Part shown: piece after piece, positions 42,971-52,034 of the stretch
Layout of the letters: each line of letters begins with the position of its first letter
Position numbering within the stretch: the first letter of the stretch is position 1
Assembly: GCA_947502635.1 (NCBI GenBank)
Contig: CANNAN010000006.1
Coordinates: 124,001 to 188,000, forward strand
DNA: 64,000 nucleotides
From: an uncultured Flavobacteriaceae bacterium
Lineage (GTDB): Bacteria > Bacteroidota > Bacteroidia > Flavobacteriales > Flavobacteriaceae
Direction: 5' to 3'
Program-made: the position numbers and the translations under genes
The notes under the pieces: model-generated
Database searches by the model: none
What the model was told of the DNA's origin: nothing
The model's input: only the letters and a program-made list of their open reading frames with translations

Positions 42971-44488
42971 ATGTTTGATAGTATTATAATTGGTTCTGGA
43001 CCTGCTGGAATCGTGGCTTTAAAAGAATTACTAGAACAAGACATTAAGAATGTAGTATGTTTAGAGAAAACCTCTAAAATTGGAGGTACTTTTTCACATT
43101 CTTACGATAATCTAAAACTAACATCATCTACCACTTTTAGTATGTTTTCAGATTTTTGGATTGGAGATAATGCAAATGATCATTTTTGGTCAAAAGAAGA
43201 AGCAGTGAATTATTGGAATAATTATTCAGAACATTTTGGTATTAAAAAGTATATTAATTACAACAGTGAAGTCACTAAAATAGTTGATAAAAAAAGACAT
43301 TGGGAATTAACAACATCTACAGGTAAAGTGTTTTTAGCAAAAAATGTCATTTTAGCTTTAGGCAATAATCGAGTGACTAAATTTCCAGATTGGAAAAGTG
43401 ATTTAAGTAAAATAAAATACACCCACTCATCATCTTATAAAAATGCTGATAGATTTAAAGGAAAAAGAGTTCTTATAGTTGGAGGCGGAGAATCTGGTTC
43501 GGATATCGCTTACGAAATTTCTGCTGTTGCCAGTAAAAGCTGGGTAAGTTTAAGGAATTCCACAGGATGGGTTGTTCCCAGAAAAAGAGGTGATATTGCT
43601 GCCGATAATTCTACCCATAGGGGCATATGGAATTTACCAAAGTCGCATGGCCCTAGATTAAGTAAAAGATTAAACAAGAATGAATTATCTAAAAAAGACC
43701 CTGTTTTTGATACTGTTGTCATGTTAAACAAACTGGCTCAGACAAAATACGGGTTAAGAGGCATTTATGGAACAAAAACACTTTCGCTACCTAAGGCCAT
43801 TGCAGAAAATGGTTGTGAACTTGTTAAGGAAGTTGTTGAGATTGATGACATGAATAATACGATTAAAACATCGGATAACAAAATATTGGAAAATATTGAT
43901 GAAATCGTCTTCTGTACTGGGTATAAAAATGAAATAAAGATGTTGCCTGAGCAATATCAAAAGGTGAATCCAAGGGAATTATATAAACATATGATTCATC
44001 CAGATTTATCAGACCGTATTTTTTGGTTAGGATTTGCAAGACCAGGGTTTGGAAGCCAATTCCCGATAATGGAAATGCAATCAAGATTAATGGCACTTAT
44101 TATTTCAAAAAAGCATAGTCTTCCTTCTAAAATAGAGATGAAAAAAACAACTCTTATAGATACTTATGAAAACCTGGAACGTTTTCAGGAAAATGGATAC
44201 AATATAAAAAGTCTTGTCGATTATCATAGCTATATGGACGATTTGTCTCAGGTTATTGGATGTAAACCTCCACTAAAAAAACTTTTCTTTACTAAACCTA
44301 AATTATGGTTTAAAGTGTTTTTAGGCCCTACCCAAGCCACTCAGTTTAGGTTAAAAGGTCCAGGAAAGAAAACAGAATTAGCCCAAGATATTATTTATAA
44401 ACTCCCTAAAGTAAAATATAATAACATAATAAAAGAGGGAATTAAAGGGCGTATTCATTATGCTATGCCTTGGAACAACTCTAAATAA
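42971..44488 (+). CDS. FAD-dependent monooxygenase (FMO-like)
   Basis: 505 residues. FAD-binding GSGPAG at 8-13, an IGGTFSHSYDNLKLTSS segment after the second strand, and an NADPH-binding GGGESGSD near 172-179 are the flavin monooxygenase layout. A conserved FCTGYKN motif lies near 318. It follows the UbiC-like gene by 10 bp and ends the operon. Modification of an aromatic or lipid-linked precursor is possible; no substrate can be assigned. The position in a glycan operon is unusual. Confidence 0.8.
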   Translation: MFDSIIIGSGPAGIVALKELLEQDIKNVVCLEKTSKIGGTFSHSYDNLKLTSSTTFSMFSDFWIGDNANDHFWSKEEAVNYWNNYSEHFGIKKYINYNSEVTKIVDKKRHWELTTSTGKVFLAKNVILALGNNRVTKFPDWKSDLSKIKYTHSSSYKNADRFKGKRVLIVGGGESGSDIAYEISAVASKSWVSLRNSTGWVVPRKRGDIAADNSTHRGIWNLPKSHGPRLSKRLNKNELSKKDPVFDTVVMLNKLAQTKYGLRGIYGTKTLSLPKAIAENGCELVKEVVEIDDMNNTIKTSDNKILENIDEIVFCTGYKNEIKMLPEQYQKVNPRELYKHMIHPDLSDRIFWLGFARPGFGSQFPIMEMQSRLMALIISKKHSLPSKIEMKKTTLIDTYENLERFQENGYNIKSLVDYHSYMDDLSQVIGCKPPLKKLFFTKPKLWFKVFLGPTQATQFRLKGPGKKTELAQDIIYKLPKVKYNNIIKEGIKGRIHYAMPWNNSK

Positions 44489-44550
44489 AATTAGATTATA
44501 AGTTAAGCACATTTAAAAACGACTGTCTTACTATGGCAGTGCTATTTATA

Positions 44551-44582
44551 CCTGAACAATAATATTATTGTTCAGGTTTTTT
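44551..44582 (+). terminator. Strong Rho-independent terminator, in a 351-bp intergenic region
   Basis: CCTGAACAATAAT (44551-44563) and its exact reverse complement (44564-44576) form a perfect 13-bp palindrome followed by six T. It closes the operon 40421-44488. The rest of the gap up to 44840 holds the LytTR site D and no gene that I can see. Confidence 0.9.
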
Positions 44583-44746
44583 GATTTATAGTGTTTCGGT
44601 TTTGCATCACGAATTATAAGAATCTGGTTTGTTCTCTACCAAATCAACCTCATAGGTTTACTGTTTTATTAGCTTCTATTTATTCATTATTAGATGATTA
44701 TGGCTTTAATACTAATTAAAAAAGAGCTAATCTAAAGAAAATTACC

Positions 44747-44814
44747 ATTCGTCTACAGTAAATGTTGACCTATCTACAACCACCCATTTTTAGGATTTAA
44801 AAGCTGCAATTTTA
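44747..44814 (+). promoter_or_regulatory. Predicted LytTR operator and promoter, site D (GT4)
   Basis: ATTCGTCTACA at 44747-44757 and ACCTATCTACA at 44768-44778, period 21 bp; this is one of the two best-matched repeat pairs. A -7-like CAATTTTA begins 29 bp after the site at 44807-44814. The ATG is at 44840. Confidence 0.62.
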
Positions 44815-44839
44815 TACTATAATTTAAAAACTAAACCTC

Positions 44840-46054
44840 ATGAAACTAGCAATCGTAACAGCATATCCGCCGAGTAAAGTCACTTTAAATGAATATGCTT
44901 ATCATTTAGTAAAACACTTCAGACAGAAAGAAGATATTACAGAACTTGTATTATTAACAGATACTACCGAAGGTAAAAAAGATATTAAGTTTACCGAAGC
45001 TGGTTGTAAAATAACAATTAGAGCATGTTGGACTTTTAATAGCTATAAAAATATTTTTAGTGTGACTAAAGCTATTAATGAAACGGCGCCAGATGCTGTA
45101 TTATTCAATCTTCAGTTTATGAAATTTGGCGACAAAAAAATAGCTGCAGCTTTAGGGTTGATGTTGCCACTGGTTTGTAAGCTAAAAAAAATACCAAACA
45201 TTGTTTTATTACATAATATATTAGAAGAAGTTGACCTGGGAAGCGCTGGGTTTACCAACAATAAAATGATGCAGAAAATCTACGGATTTATAGGAAGTAT
45301 GTTAACACGATTAATTCTTCAAGCCGATGTGGTTGCTTTAACAATGCAAAAGTATGTTGATATTCTAGAAGATAAATACCATGCCAAAAATGTAAAACTC
45401 ATACCACATGGAACGTTTGAAATTCTTGAAGAACCCAATTACGATATCCCTTTACAACCTTTCAAAGTGATGACTTTTGGGAAATTTGGAACCTATAAGA
45501 AAGTAGAATCATTAATTGAAGCCGTTGAAAGTATTAAAAAGCATTCAAATTTAAACTTAGAAGTAGTTATAGCAGGAACAGATAATCCTAATACACCAGG
45601 ATATTTAGAGTCTGTAGAAAAGACCTATAGTCATGTAGAAGGGGTAACTTTTACAGGTTATGTTGAAGAACAGGATGTACCAAAATTGTTTAAAGAAAGT
45701 GCGCTTGTGGTGTTTCCTTATACGTCTACAACAGGAAGTTCTGGTGTTTTACATCAAGCTGGGAGTTATGGTAAGGCTGTGGTTATGCCAGACTTAGGAG
45801 ATTTAGCTTTATTAGTAAAAGATGAAGGTTACAAAGGTGAATTTTTTGACCCAACGAGTGTAAACAGTTTAGCTTTAGCTATTCAAAAGATTCTTGAAAA
45901 CAATGCTTATAGAGTCGAGTTGGAAAAGGCAAATTATAAAGCAGCAACAGCCTATCCAATGTCTAAAATTGCAGAGATGTACTTAAACACATTTGAGTCT
46001 ATAGCTTATAAAAAGAAAGGAGTAAGCTTACAAAAAGAACAAGCTATTGCTTAG
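44840..46054 (+). CDS. Glycosyltransferase family 4
   Basis: 404 residues with the GT-B fold. The N-terminal domain begins MKLAIVTAYPPSKV; the C-terminal nucleotide-sugar domain shows FGKFGTYKKVESLIEA, FTGYVEEQDVPKLFKES and the E-x7-E-like region VVFPYTSTTGSSGVLHQAGSYGKAVV. Here the usual first Glu is replaced by a Thr/Ser-rich loop, as in some GT4 members. It should add a sugar to a growing lipid-linked glycan at the cytoplasmic face. It is a single-gene unit under site D and its 3' end overlaps the convergent glycoside hydrolase gene by 11 bp. Confidence 0.88.
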   Translation: MKLAIVTAYPPSKVTLNEYAYHLVKHFRQKEDITELVLLTDTTEGKKDIKFTEAGCKITIRACWTFNSYKNIFSVTKAINETAPDAVLFNLQFMKFGDKKIAAALGLMLPLVCKLKKIPNIVLLHNILEEVDLGSAGFTNNKMMQKIYGFIGSMLTRLILQADVVALTMQKYVDILEDKYHAKNVKLIPHGTFEILEEPNYDIPLQPFKVMTFGKFGTYKKVESLIEAVESIKKHSNLNLEVVIAGTDNPNTPGYLESVEKTYSHVEGVTFTGYVEEQDVPKLFKESALVVFPYTSTTGSSGVLHQAGSYGKAVVMPDLGDLALLVKDEGYKGEFFDPTSVNSLALAIQKILENNAYRVELEKANYKAATAYPMSKIAEMYLNTFESIAYKKKGVSLQKEQAIA

Positions 46055-47561
46055 AGATATATTTATAAGCGGGTTTAGTCTCTCCCTTTTGGTTTATAAA
46101 TCCGAAATACTCTTGAGTCCGCTTATGCCAAGGAAGTCGTCCAACGACTTCCTTTGGTATTTCAACAAAATCATAAAGTGTCCAAGACATGAATGATATC
46201 TCATTTTTACTAAAAATACTTTGCGCTTGTTCATGATATTCTGCCTGATCATCCTCTGAATGCCCAAAAGGATTCCAAAATCCTTTATATGACGACATTC
46301 CAAATTCAGTAATTGTTATAGGTTTATTGGGTATGTCACGTTTTAGGTTTTGATATGTTTTTTCTAAATCATCCAGATTTTCATAATAATGAAAGGATAT
46401 AAAATCTAGTTTGTCTTTTAGAATTGGTGCACTTTCAGCATCAGACCAACCAATGGTGATAGGATGTTTCTGGTCAATAGATTTTACCAAAGCGATCATG
46501 TGATCTAACCATGCAATTACTAGCTGTTGACCACGGGATTCAAAATCTAAATTTGGTTCGTTTTTAATATCCCAAGCCAATAAAGCGTTGTGGTCTTTTA
46601 AAGTAGAAACGATGGTTTCTGCGTGACGTTGATTTAATGTCCAGTCCAATACCGAATAATCACCATAAAAATCAAATAATGTTACGAGGACTTTCAATTC
46701 ATGTGTTTCAGCCAGATCTAATACTTGAGTAAGTTTTTTTAGTTTTTCGGTGTTGACATTCGCTTTCCCAAAATCTTCATAAGGCACAAAAATTCGAATA
46801 CTATTAAGTTGCGCTTCTTTAATGAGCCTGAAATCTTTTGAGATAACCTCAGCATCAAAAGTATCACCAAACATATCCCAAGGTGTTGCTTGCGGATAGT
46901 AATTAATGCCTTTTAGTGTTGTTATTTTCCTCAAAGCAGGGGCAAGGTCTTCTTTATAATTATGTGTATCTTTTTTTATGATATGTCTAATACGCCAAAA
47001 ACCATCTTCTAATAGTAAAATGATTTTATAGGTTGATTTTTCTTCAGTCTCTATAATGATATTTTCATTTTCATAAATACGTTTATATTCAATAACATTT
47101 TTATCGGTTATTACGACTAGTTGACCATCTTCACTAAAAAAATCTAGGGTAGGGTGGTGCTCTAAAGTAGTGCTTTCAATAGAGATGTTTTCCGAGGCAT
47201 TGTGTACAATAATATTAAAAATATTTTTACGGGCACTTTCTGTATAATAATCGTCAACGCCTTCTGTTTTATTGGTTTTGTAGGCTATATGCTTAACATA
47301 CCAAGCATCTAAATAATCATTTTCAATAGCATTTAAGGTTTGCGCATCCATAGGGCGTCCTTCATTATTTAAAGGGGACCATATTATTTTAGGGAGGTAC
47401 TGATCTATTTTCTTAATTTCTGTATGTAGCATAGCACTCCTGTCTGCTCCCGTATTAAGATAACTGTATAAACTACTAATCCCAAAGACGACTAACGCAA
47501 TGATAGCCACATAAGAAAGCATTAAAATGATACGTAGTATGTTCTTATTAATACGGATCAT
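46044..47561 (-). CDS. Membrane-anchored glycoside hydrolase, GH5/clan A type
   Basis: 505 residues. One N-terminal TM helix (10-32), a linker-like domain at 40-205, then a TIM-barrel at 215-500. The clan A acid/base is E335 in WDIKNEP and the nucleophile E419 in TITEFGM; FHYYENLDD near 390-397 is also typical. It probably cleaves beta-linked glucan or mannan at the outer face of the inner membrane, as trimming enzymes in glycan synthesis loci do. It is last of a three-gene minus-strand operon and overlaps the gene before it by 4 bp. Confidence 0.85.
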   Translation of the reverse strand: MIRINKNILRIILMLSYVAIIALVVFGISSLYSYLNTGADRSAMLHTEIKKIDQYLPKIIWSPLNNEGRPMDAQTLNAIENDYLDAWYVKHIAYKTNKTEGVDDYYTESARKNIFNIIVHNASENISIESTTLEHHPTLDFFSEDGQLVVITDKNVIEYKRIYENENIIIETEEKSTYKIILLLEDGFWRIRHIIKKDTHNYKEDLAPALRKITTLKGINYYPQATPWDMFGDTFDAEVISKDFRLIKEAQLNSIRIFVPYEDFGKANVNTEKLKKLTQVLDLAETHELKVLVTLFDFYGDYSVLDWTLNQRHAETIVSTLKDHNALLAWDIKNEPNLDFESRGQQLVIAWLDHMIALVKSIDQKHPITIGWSDAESAPILKDKLDFISFHYYENLDDLEKTYQNLKRDIPNKPITITEFGMSSYKGFWNPFGHSEDDQAEYHEQAQSIFSKNEISFMSWTLYDFVEIPKEVVGRLPWHKRTQEYFGFINQKGETKPAYKYISKQ

Positions 47562-48769
47562 AGTTTTATATTTTGATATGTTTTTTCGATACCAGCAGTT
47601 TCTATTTTAAAAGTATAGGTGTTCTTTGGAAAACTATCAAGATTTAGTTTGAAGCTCGTATAGCCTTCAAATGAACTTTTATAAAGTGTTTTAATTTTTA
47701 TATCATTTTGATAAACATGTAGTTTTACTTCTAAACCATCAGGAATCATTTGGTTCATAAAACTTTTTAAAGGCCCGATGGTTAGCGTTCGGTGATTTTC
47801 AGAAAAATCAACCTGAAAATCTAAAACAGCCTGTTTGTAAACTAATGAGATACTGTCACTTTCTGCCATGCCCTCTATAAAGGCTTTAATTTCCCAAATA
47901 TCTTGATGGTCTGGATGGATCATTTTGGCTGTAGCTATGCCATTAATTGTACTCCCAGAGGTTTTAAGCACATGGTTTGAAGCATTATTAATAAAGAAAT
48001 CTACATAAGTGCCATCACTAACGATGTTATCATATCGGTCTTTTATAATAGTAGTTGAAAAGTTTGTTATTTGATTACCATCTGCATACTCGTGATTACG
48101 ATTATAAGTTATCATAAAATTGGTTGGAATTGCTGGTAGTACATTAACATCATATTCTTTTGAGTTTTTACCCAAACACTCTGAACTGATAAGTATTCTC
48201 CCTGTTTTGGTTTCAGAATAGATATTTTTATAACTGATACCATTTTTCATGTAAATAGTATCATGACTTTCGTTTGTCAAAAATTGATGCTTTACAGAAA
48301 TTTGGGTGCTGTCTTTTAAAGGATTATCATAAGTATCTGTTGGAATAACAACTAACATCGTGTAATCTATTCCCCCAGCTTCAATACTTGGTGGACCTAA
48401 ATAGCTTTCCATTGTTAATACTTCCTGTTTTGAGTATATGTTTAACTTACCAGACAATGGCATATCACTTAAAAATTTCCAGTGTATCATTCCTGTTTTA
48501 TTACCAAATGATTTTGGGATTAGGTAACTTAAAAAACTTCTTTTAATAATTGGTTTTAGAATTATAGATCCATAGCTATTGCTCAAATATAAATTGGGTT
48601 TAGAATCATTATTAGCAGAAAACTTTAAAACAATATCACTTCCTGCTTCAAATTCGGTTTGAGTCGTTAGTAATTGAAATACACTATTAATTTTCACAGG
48701 TTTTATAGACGCCGTGAATGATAATGATATCATTATTAATATGAATAAATATGTAGATTTTAATCTCAT
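47558..48769 (-). CDS. Secreted protein with Ig-like (invasin-type) domain
   Basis: 403 residues with a signal peptide (1-20). Mature parts are beta-rich; residues ~230-305 (TNFSTTIIKDRYDNIVSDGTYVDFFI...GSTINGIATAKMIH) match the Big_1 Ig-like pattern, with a weaker copy near 130-200. There is no sorting domain or lipobox. It sits between the GT-C and hydrolase genes with no gap, so it likely works in the same periplasmic complex. Specific function unknown. Confidence 0.72.
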   Translation of the reverse strand: MRLKSTYLFILIMISLSFTASIKPVKINSVFQLLTTQTEFEAGSDIVLKFSANNDSKPNLYLSNSYGSIILKPIIKRSFLSYLIPKSFGNKTGMIHWKFLSDMPLSGKLNIYSKQEVLTMESYLGPPSIEAGGIDYTMLVVIPTDTYDNPLKDSTQISVKHQFLTNESHDTIYMKNGISYKNIYSETKTGRILISSECLGKNSKEYDVNVLPAIPTNFMITYNRNHEYADGNQITNFSTTIIKDRYDNIVSDGTYVDFFINNASNHVLKTSGSTINGIATAKMIHPDHQDIWEIKAFIEGMAESDSISLVYKQAVLDFQVDFSENHRTLTIGPLKSFMNQMIPDGLEVKLHVYQNDIKIKTLYKSSFEGYTSFKLNLDSFPKNTYTFKIETAGIEKTYQNIKL

Positions 48770-51700
48770 TTAATTCGGGTTTCCTATGTAACTGTTTATT
48801 TCAATTTTTATAAACTTATAGTTCGGGGTGTCTATAGGTTGTAGTTTAGTATGTGTTTGGTTTTTTATTCTATTCGGCACTATTTTATTTGAAATAGCTT
48901 CATTTGGCAAACCGTTTACAAAGCAATTTGTCATATCATCACTTATCACGAATATGCTATGATCTTTTAAAATCTCATATTCAAAAGCTTGTTGTCGTTG
49001 TTGCCTGATACCTTCTTGTAAAAACAAATGATCGACCCAAATCATATTTTTATTGGTATCATAGTAGGTGAATAATAATTGTGGGATGGTTATTTCGTTT
49101 AATCCAGAATTAAATAACTTTCCGCTAATCATATTTGGAGACAAGTCTAAATCACTTAGAGTTGCTTTTTTATATAAATCTGAACCTGAAACATTACCAG
49201 CAACCTGCAAGTTAAATTTAGTAGGTTGTCCATGAAACTCAACAGGAGTAAATTCATCTGGGTTGAAGGTTTTCGGAATAGAATCTTGGGTTTTAGACCA
49301 GGCAATGCCTTCAAAATTGATTTTAAAAGAACTCACTTCTTTTGGCATTAATTTATGCTTTACATGATATTTGGCGTTGAAGCTTGCTAATTCTTCATCC
49401 TTATCATTGTACAAGGTCCCTTTTAAAACCACATCGGCTGGTACATTGTCTATATTTTGGATTTCACCTATAAGTGCATAGCTATTATGATATTTTATCA
49501 ATTTGGCTGAAAGCACCTCTAAAACAGGTTGTTTTAAAACATCTTCATGATGTGTTTGTTCTGTGGTAATACGTCTGCGTCCTTGATTAAAATAGCTCGT
49601 AGTATTGTCTGAGTACAATTGATCTGGGGGTAAATCTAAATCAATAGCTTCTGGCTGAATAAACCACTTACCATTTAACTTAATCAATGATTTATAATCT
49701 GTTTTATTGATTTTCTCTAAAGGGGTTATCCAATCGGTATGCACTTTTACCGTTGCTAAATGATCTGTTTTATTGGTTATTACGGTTTCTATAGCATCTA
49801 ATTTTGCATAAGAGCTTAATAAACCATCGGTTACCGAAATTTCTAACATATACTGGGCAATTGGCATATTGCTTTCTGGGTTAATCAGGCTATGCGCTTT
49901 TTCAAATTCCTTAAAATCAAGCGCATCGTAGTAAGCCATAATCGCATTTTCAGGGGAATAATGTGCATCGTTTTTAATGTAAAACTTATATATTCCAAAA
50001 CATATAGCAATAGCCAGAAAAACAGACCAGATATGTGTTGTTTTAAGAAGCCCTTTTGAAAACTGAGTGTAATTATTTTTAAATTTTAAATATTCTGGAA
50101 TCGGTTTAATTCTCGTTTTTAAAGCACGAATCCATAACCATTGAATGTTTAGTATAAATGCTATAATAACCGTTAAAAAGGGGACAATCCCCCAAAGGAT
50201 TTTTTGCCATGTGGCAACATCATCTTTTGGCAAAATAGAAGATATGGGTGGAATGTTTAACTTTTCCCATACCAGAATGCCATTTTCTAACTGTCTTAAA
50301 CGCTGCCATCCACAGAAATACAAGATAGGGTCGTAAAACTTATCATTAGAAAAAATATACTTAAGGTGATATTTTTCTGGTGTAGTTAAGAATTGTTGCA
50401 AAGAGCCAATACCTTCAATGCCTTTAAATTTAGAATTCTCTAAACGCTCAATAGGTCTTGTGGTGAGTTCTGGTAACCGCCTTGCCGAATGGTAATTACC
50501 ATCTACACTCATGGCATTCGTTTGAGCAGATAACCAAGCCATTTGATCTCCAAAACCTAAAGTCATATAACGCCATTGGTCATGTTGATCCTGATTGAGA
50601 AAATTAACAATAGGCAACATCTTTATTTGCTGAGGTTGTGATGGTCTAAAATAGCCTAAACTCATGGTGAAAACAGTCATGAATATAAATAAACTGGCTA
50701 GTAATCCGCCAACAATGCGATGATAAATAGCCCCAAACCTTTCCTGAATTAAAATTTTTAAATCACCTTCAGCAAAACGATATGTAAACTCACCAAAAAG
50801 AGGTAATGACATGATGGAAGCCCAAAGCGTAAAACGGTCGAGTGTTAAAATATTAAAAGCAGTGTCTCCTAATACCAGTTTTGGAATAAATGTTGTACCA
50901 CCTGTTCCTAAAATGAATAATATGGTTATAGATAAACCAAAAAATAAATAGCGCTTACTATAATATCTATAAAAAATATAGGGGAGGAGTATAAGTAAAA
51001 TTCCCCAAGGAATTAAGAAGAATACCAAACCAGAAGAAGTGATTTCTAAAAAATTATCACGAGACCCATGTGGAATAGGTACTTGAGTGATGGGATTGTT
51101 TTTAGAATTTATCCAATAGGGTAGAATACATCCAACAATAATAACCAAAGAAAGCATTCCAAAACTTATAATGCGTTTAAAAAGCTTAAAAAAGTTCCTT
51201 AAAAAAACTTTAAATGTAACAGCTTTAATAGCATCAACCTGTTCTTTAGAGGCATCCATAATAACCAGACCTATTAAAGGGAAAATAAAGAACACCATAC
51301 CAAATATAGGCGTTACATGATGTGATGTTACTGTAACTGCTATTAAGGATAAAGCTGTTAAGAGATAGCGATACTTACCTGTTTTTATCCATAAGTAGAT
51401 TTCTGGTAGCGCATGCATTAAAATAGAAATACCTATAATACTTGGTAATTGTCCGAAGACGTGTAAGGTCTCCACAAATGATGACGATAATACAGCGAGT
51501 ATAGCGGCATAACCAGCAGCAGTTTTATTTGAAGTCATTAATAAAGCGAATCGGTAAACTCCAGTTATAAATAGTATAACACTGATAATTGCTACCGTGA
51601 ATAACCCAAATTTTAATCCCCCAATAAAAGAAAATGCTGCGATGGCCTGATGTACTAATGGCGGATAACTCATTACTGTAAAGCCTGTATACCATTTATA

Positions 51701-51859
51701 ATTCCATGGTTCGAACCAGCTGTTGGCATAATGATCTGCAAAAAACAAGTGTATTAGTGCATCATAGGTCGTCTCTAAAGTAAAGAATATAGAAGTCCCG
51801 TGAAATACCAATCCAAAGAGTAAAGCAACAATTAAATATTTATTAGACTTTTCTTTCAT
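48770..51859 (-). CDS. Large GT-C-like integral membrane protein (PTPS-related membrane family)
   Basis: 1029 residues. About 11-12 TM segments at 8-400 and two more near 565 and 615, then a periplasmic C-terminal part of ~380 residues. The first periplasmic loop has TYDALIHLFFADHY (D33, H37, D42), the acidic motif of GT-C glycosyltransferases that use polyprenyl-phosphate sugars. It resembles the membrane family annotated as 6-pyruvoyl-tetrahydropterin synthase related. It probably adds a sugar on the outer face, using the donor made by the divergent GT2 at 52035. It heads the operon 51859 to 46044; a weak single half-site of the LytTR type (51907-51917, minus strand) is nearby. Confidence 0.75.
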   Translation of the reverse strand: MKEKSNKYLIVALLFGLVFHGTSIFFTLETTYDALIHLFFADHYANSWFEPWNYKWYTGFTVMSYPPLVHQAIAAFSFIGGLKFGLFTVAIISVILFITGVYRFALLMTSNKTAAGYAAILAVLSSSFVETLHVFGQLPSIIGISILMHALPEIYLWIKTGKYRYLLTALSLIAVTVTSHHVTPIFGMVFFIFPLIGLVIMDASKEQVDAIKAVTFKVFLRNFFKLFKRIISFGMLSLVIIVGCILPYWINSKNNPITQVPIPHGSRDNFLEITSSGLVFFLIPWGILLILLPYIFYRYYSKRYLFFGLSITILFILGTGGTTFIPKLVLGDTAFNILTLDRFTLWASIMSLPLFGEFTYRFAEGDLKILIQERFGAIYHRIVGGLLASLFIFMTVFTMSLGYFRPSQPQQIKMLPIVNFLNQDQHDQWRYMTLGFGDQMAWLSAQTNAMSVDGNYHSARRLPELTTRPIERLENSKFKGIEGIGSLQQFLTTPEKYHLKYIFSNDKFYDPILYFCGWQRLRQLENGILVWEKLNIPPISSILPKDDVATWQKILWGIVPFLTVIIAFILNIQWLWIRALKTRIKPIPEYLKFKNNYTQFSKGLLKTTHIWSVFLAIAICFGIYKFYIKNDAHYSPENAIMAYYDALDFKEFEKAHSLINPESNMPIAQYMLEISVTDGLLSSYAKLDAIETVITNKTDHLATVKVHTDWITPLEKINKTDYKSLIKLNGKWFIQPEAIDLDLPPDQLYSDNTTSYFNQGRRRITTEQTHHEDVLKQPVLEVLSAKLIKYHNSYALIGEIQNIDNVPADVVLKGTLYNDKDEELASFNAKYHVKHKLMPKEVSSFKINFEGIAWSKTQDSIPKTFNPDEFTPVEFHGQPTKFNLQVAGNVSGSDLYKKATLSDLDLSPNMISGKLFNSGLNEITIPQLLFTYYDTNKNMIWVDHLFLQEGIRQQRQQAFEYEILKDHSIFVISDDMTNCFVNGLPNEAISNKIVPNRIKNQTHTKLQPIDTPNYKFIKIEINSYIGNPN

Positions 51860-51941
51860 TAAAATGTAAGCTGTTTTCTACGAATTAAAGATATGATAAA
51901 GTTTTGTATCGACGAGTGGTATTTATCGAAGTAAAATTTTC

Positions 51942-52009
51942 ATTCGTCTACACAACGTTTACAACCAACGAATTACCCCATAAAAAGGGGCTAATCGCTA
52001 CTACTTTTG
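51942..52009 (+). promoter_or_regulatory. Predicted LytTR operator and promoter, site E (GT2)
   Basis: ATTCGTCTACA at 51942-51952 and AACCAACGAAT at 51963-51973, period 21 bp. A perfect -7 element TACTTTTG lies at 52002-52009, 29 bp after the site, with no -33 TTG. The ATG is at 52035. Confidence 0.6.
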
Positions 52010-52034
52010 ACATATAAATCAAAACAAATTTATC

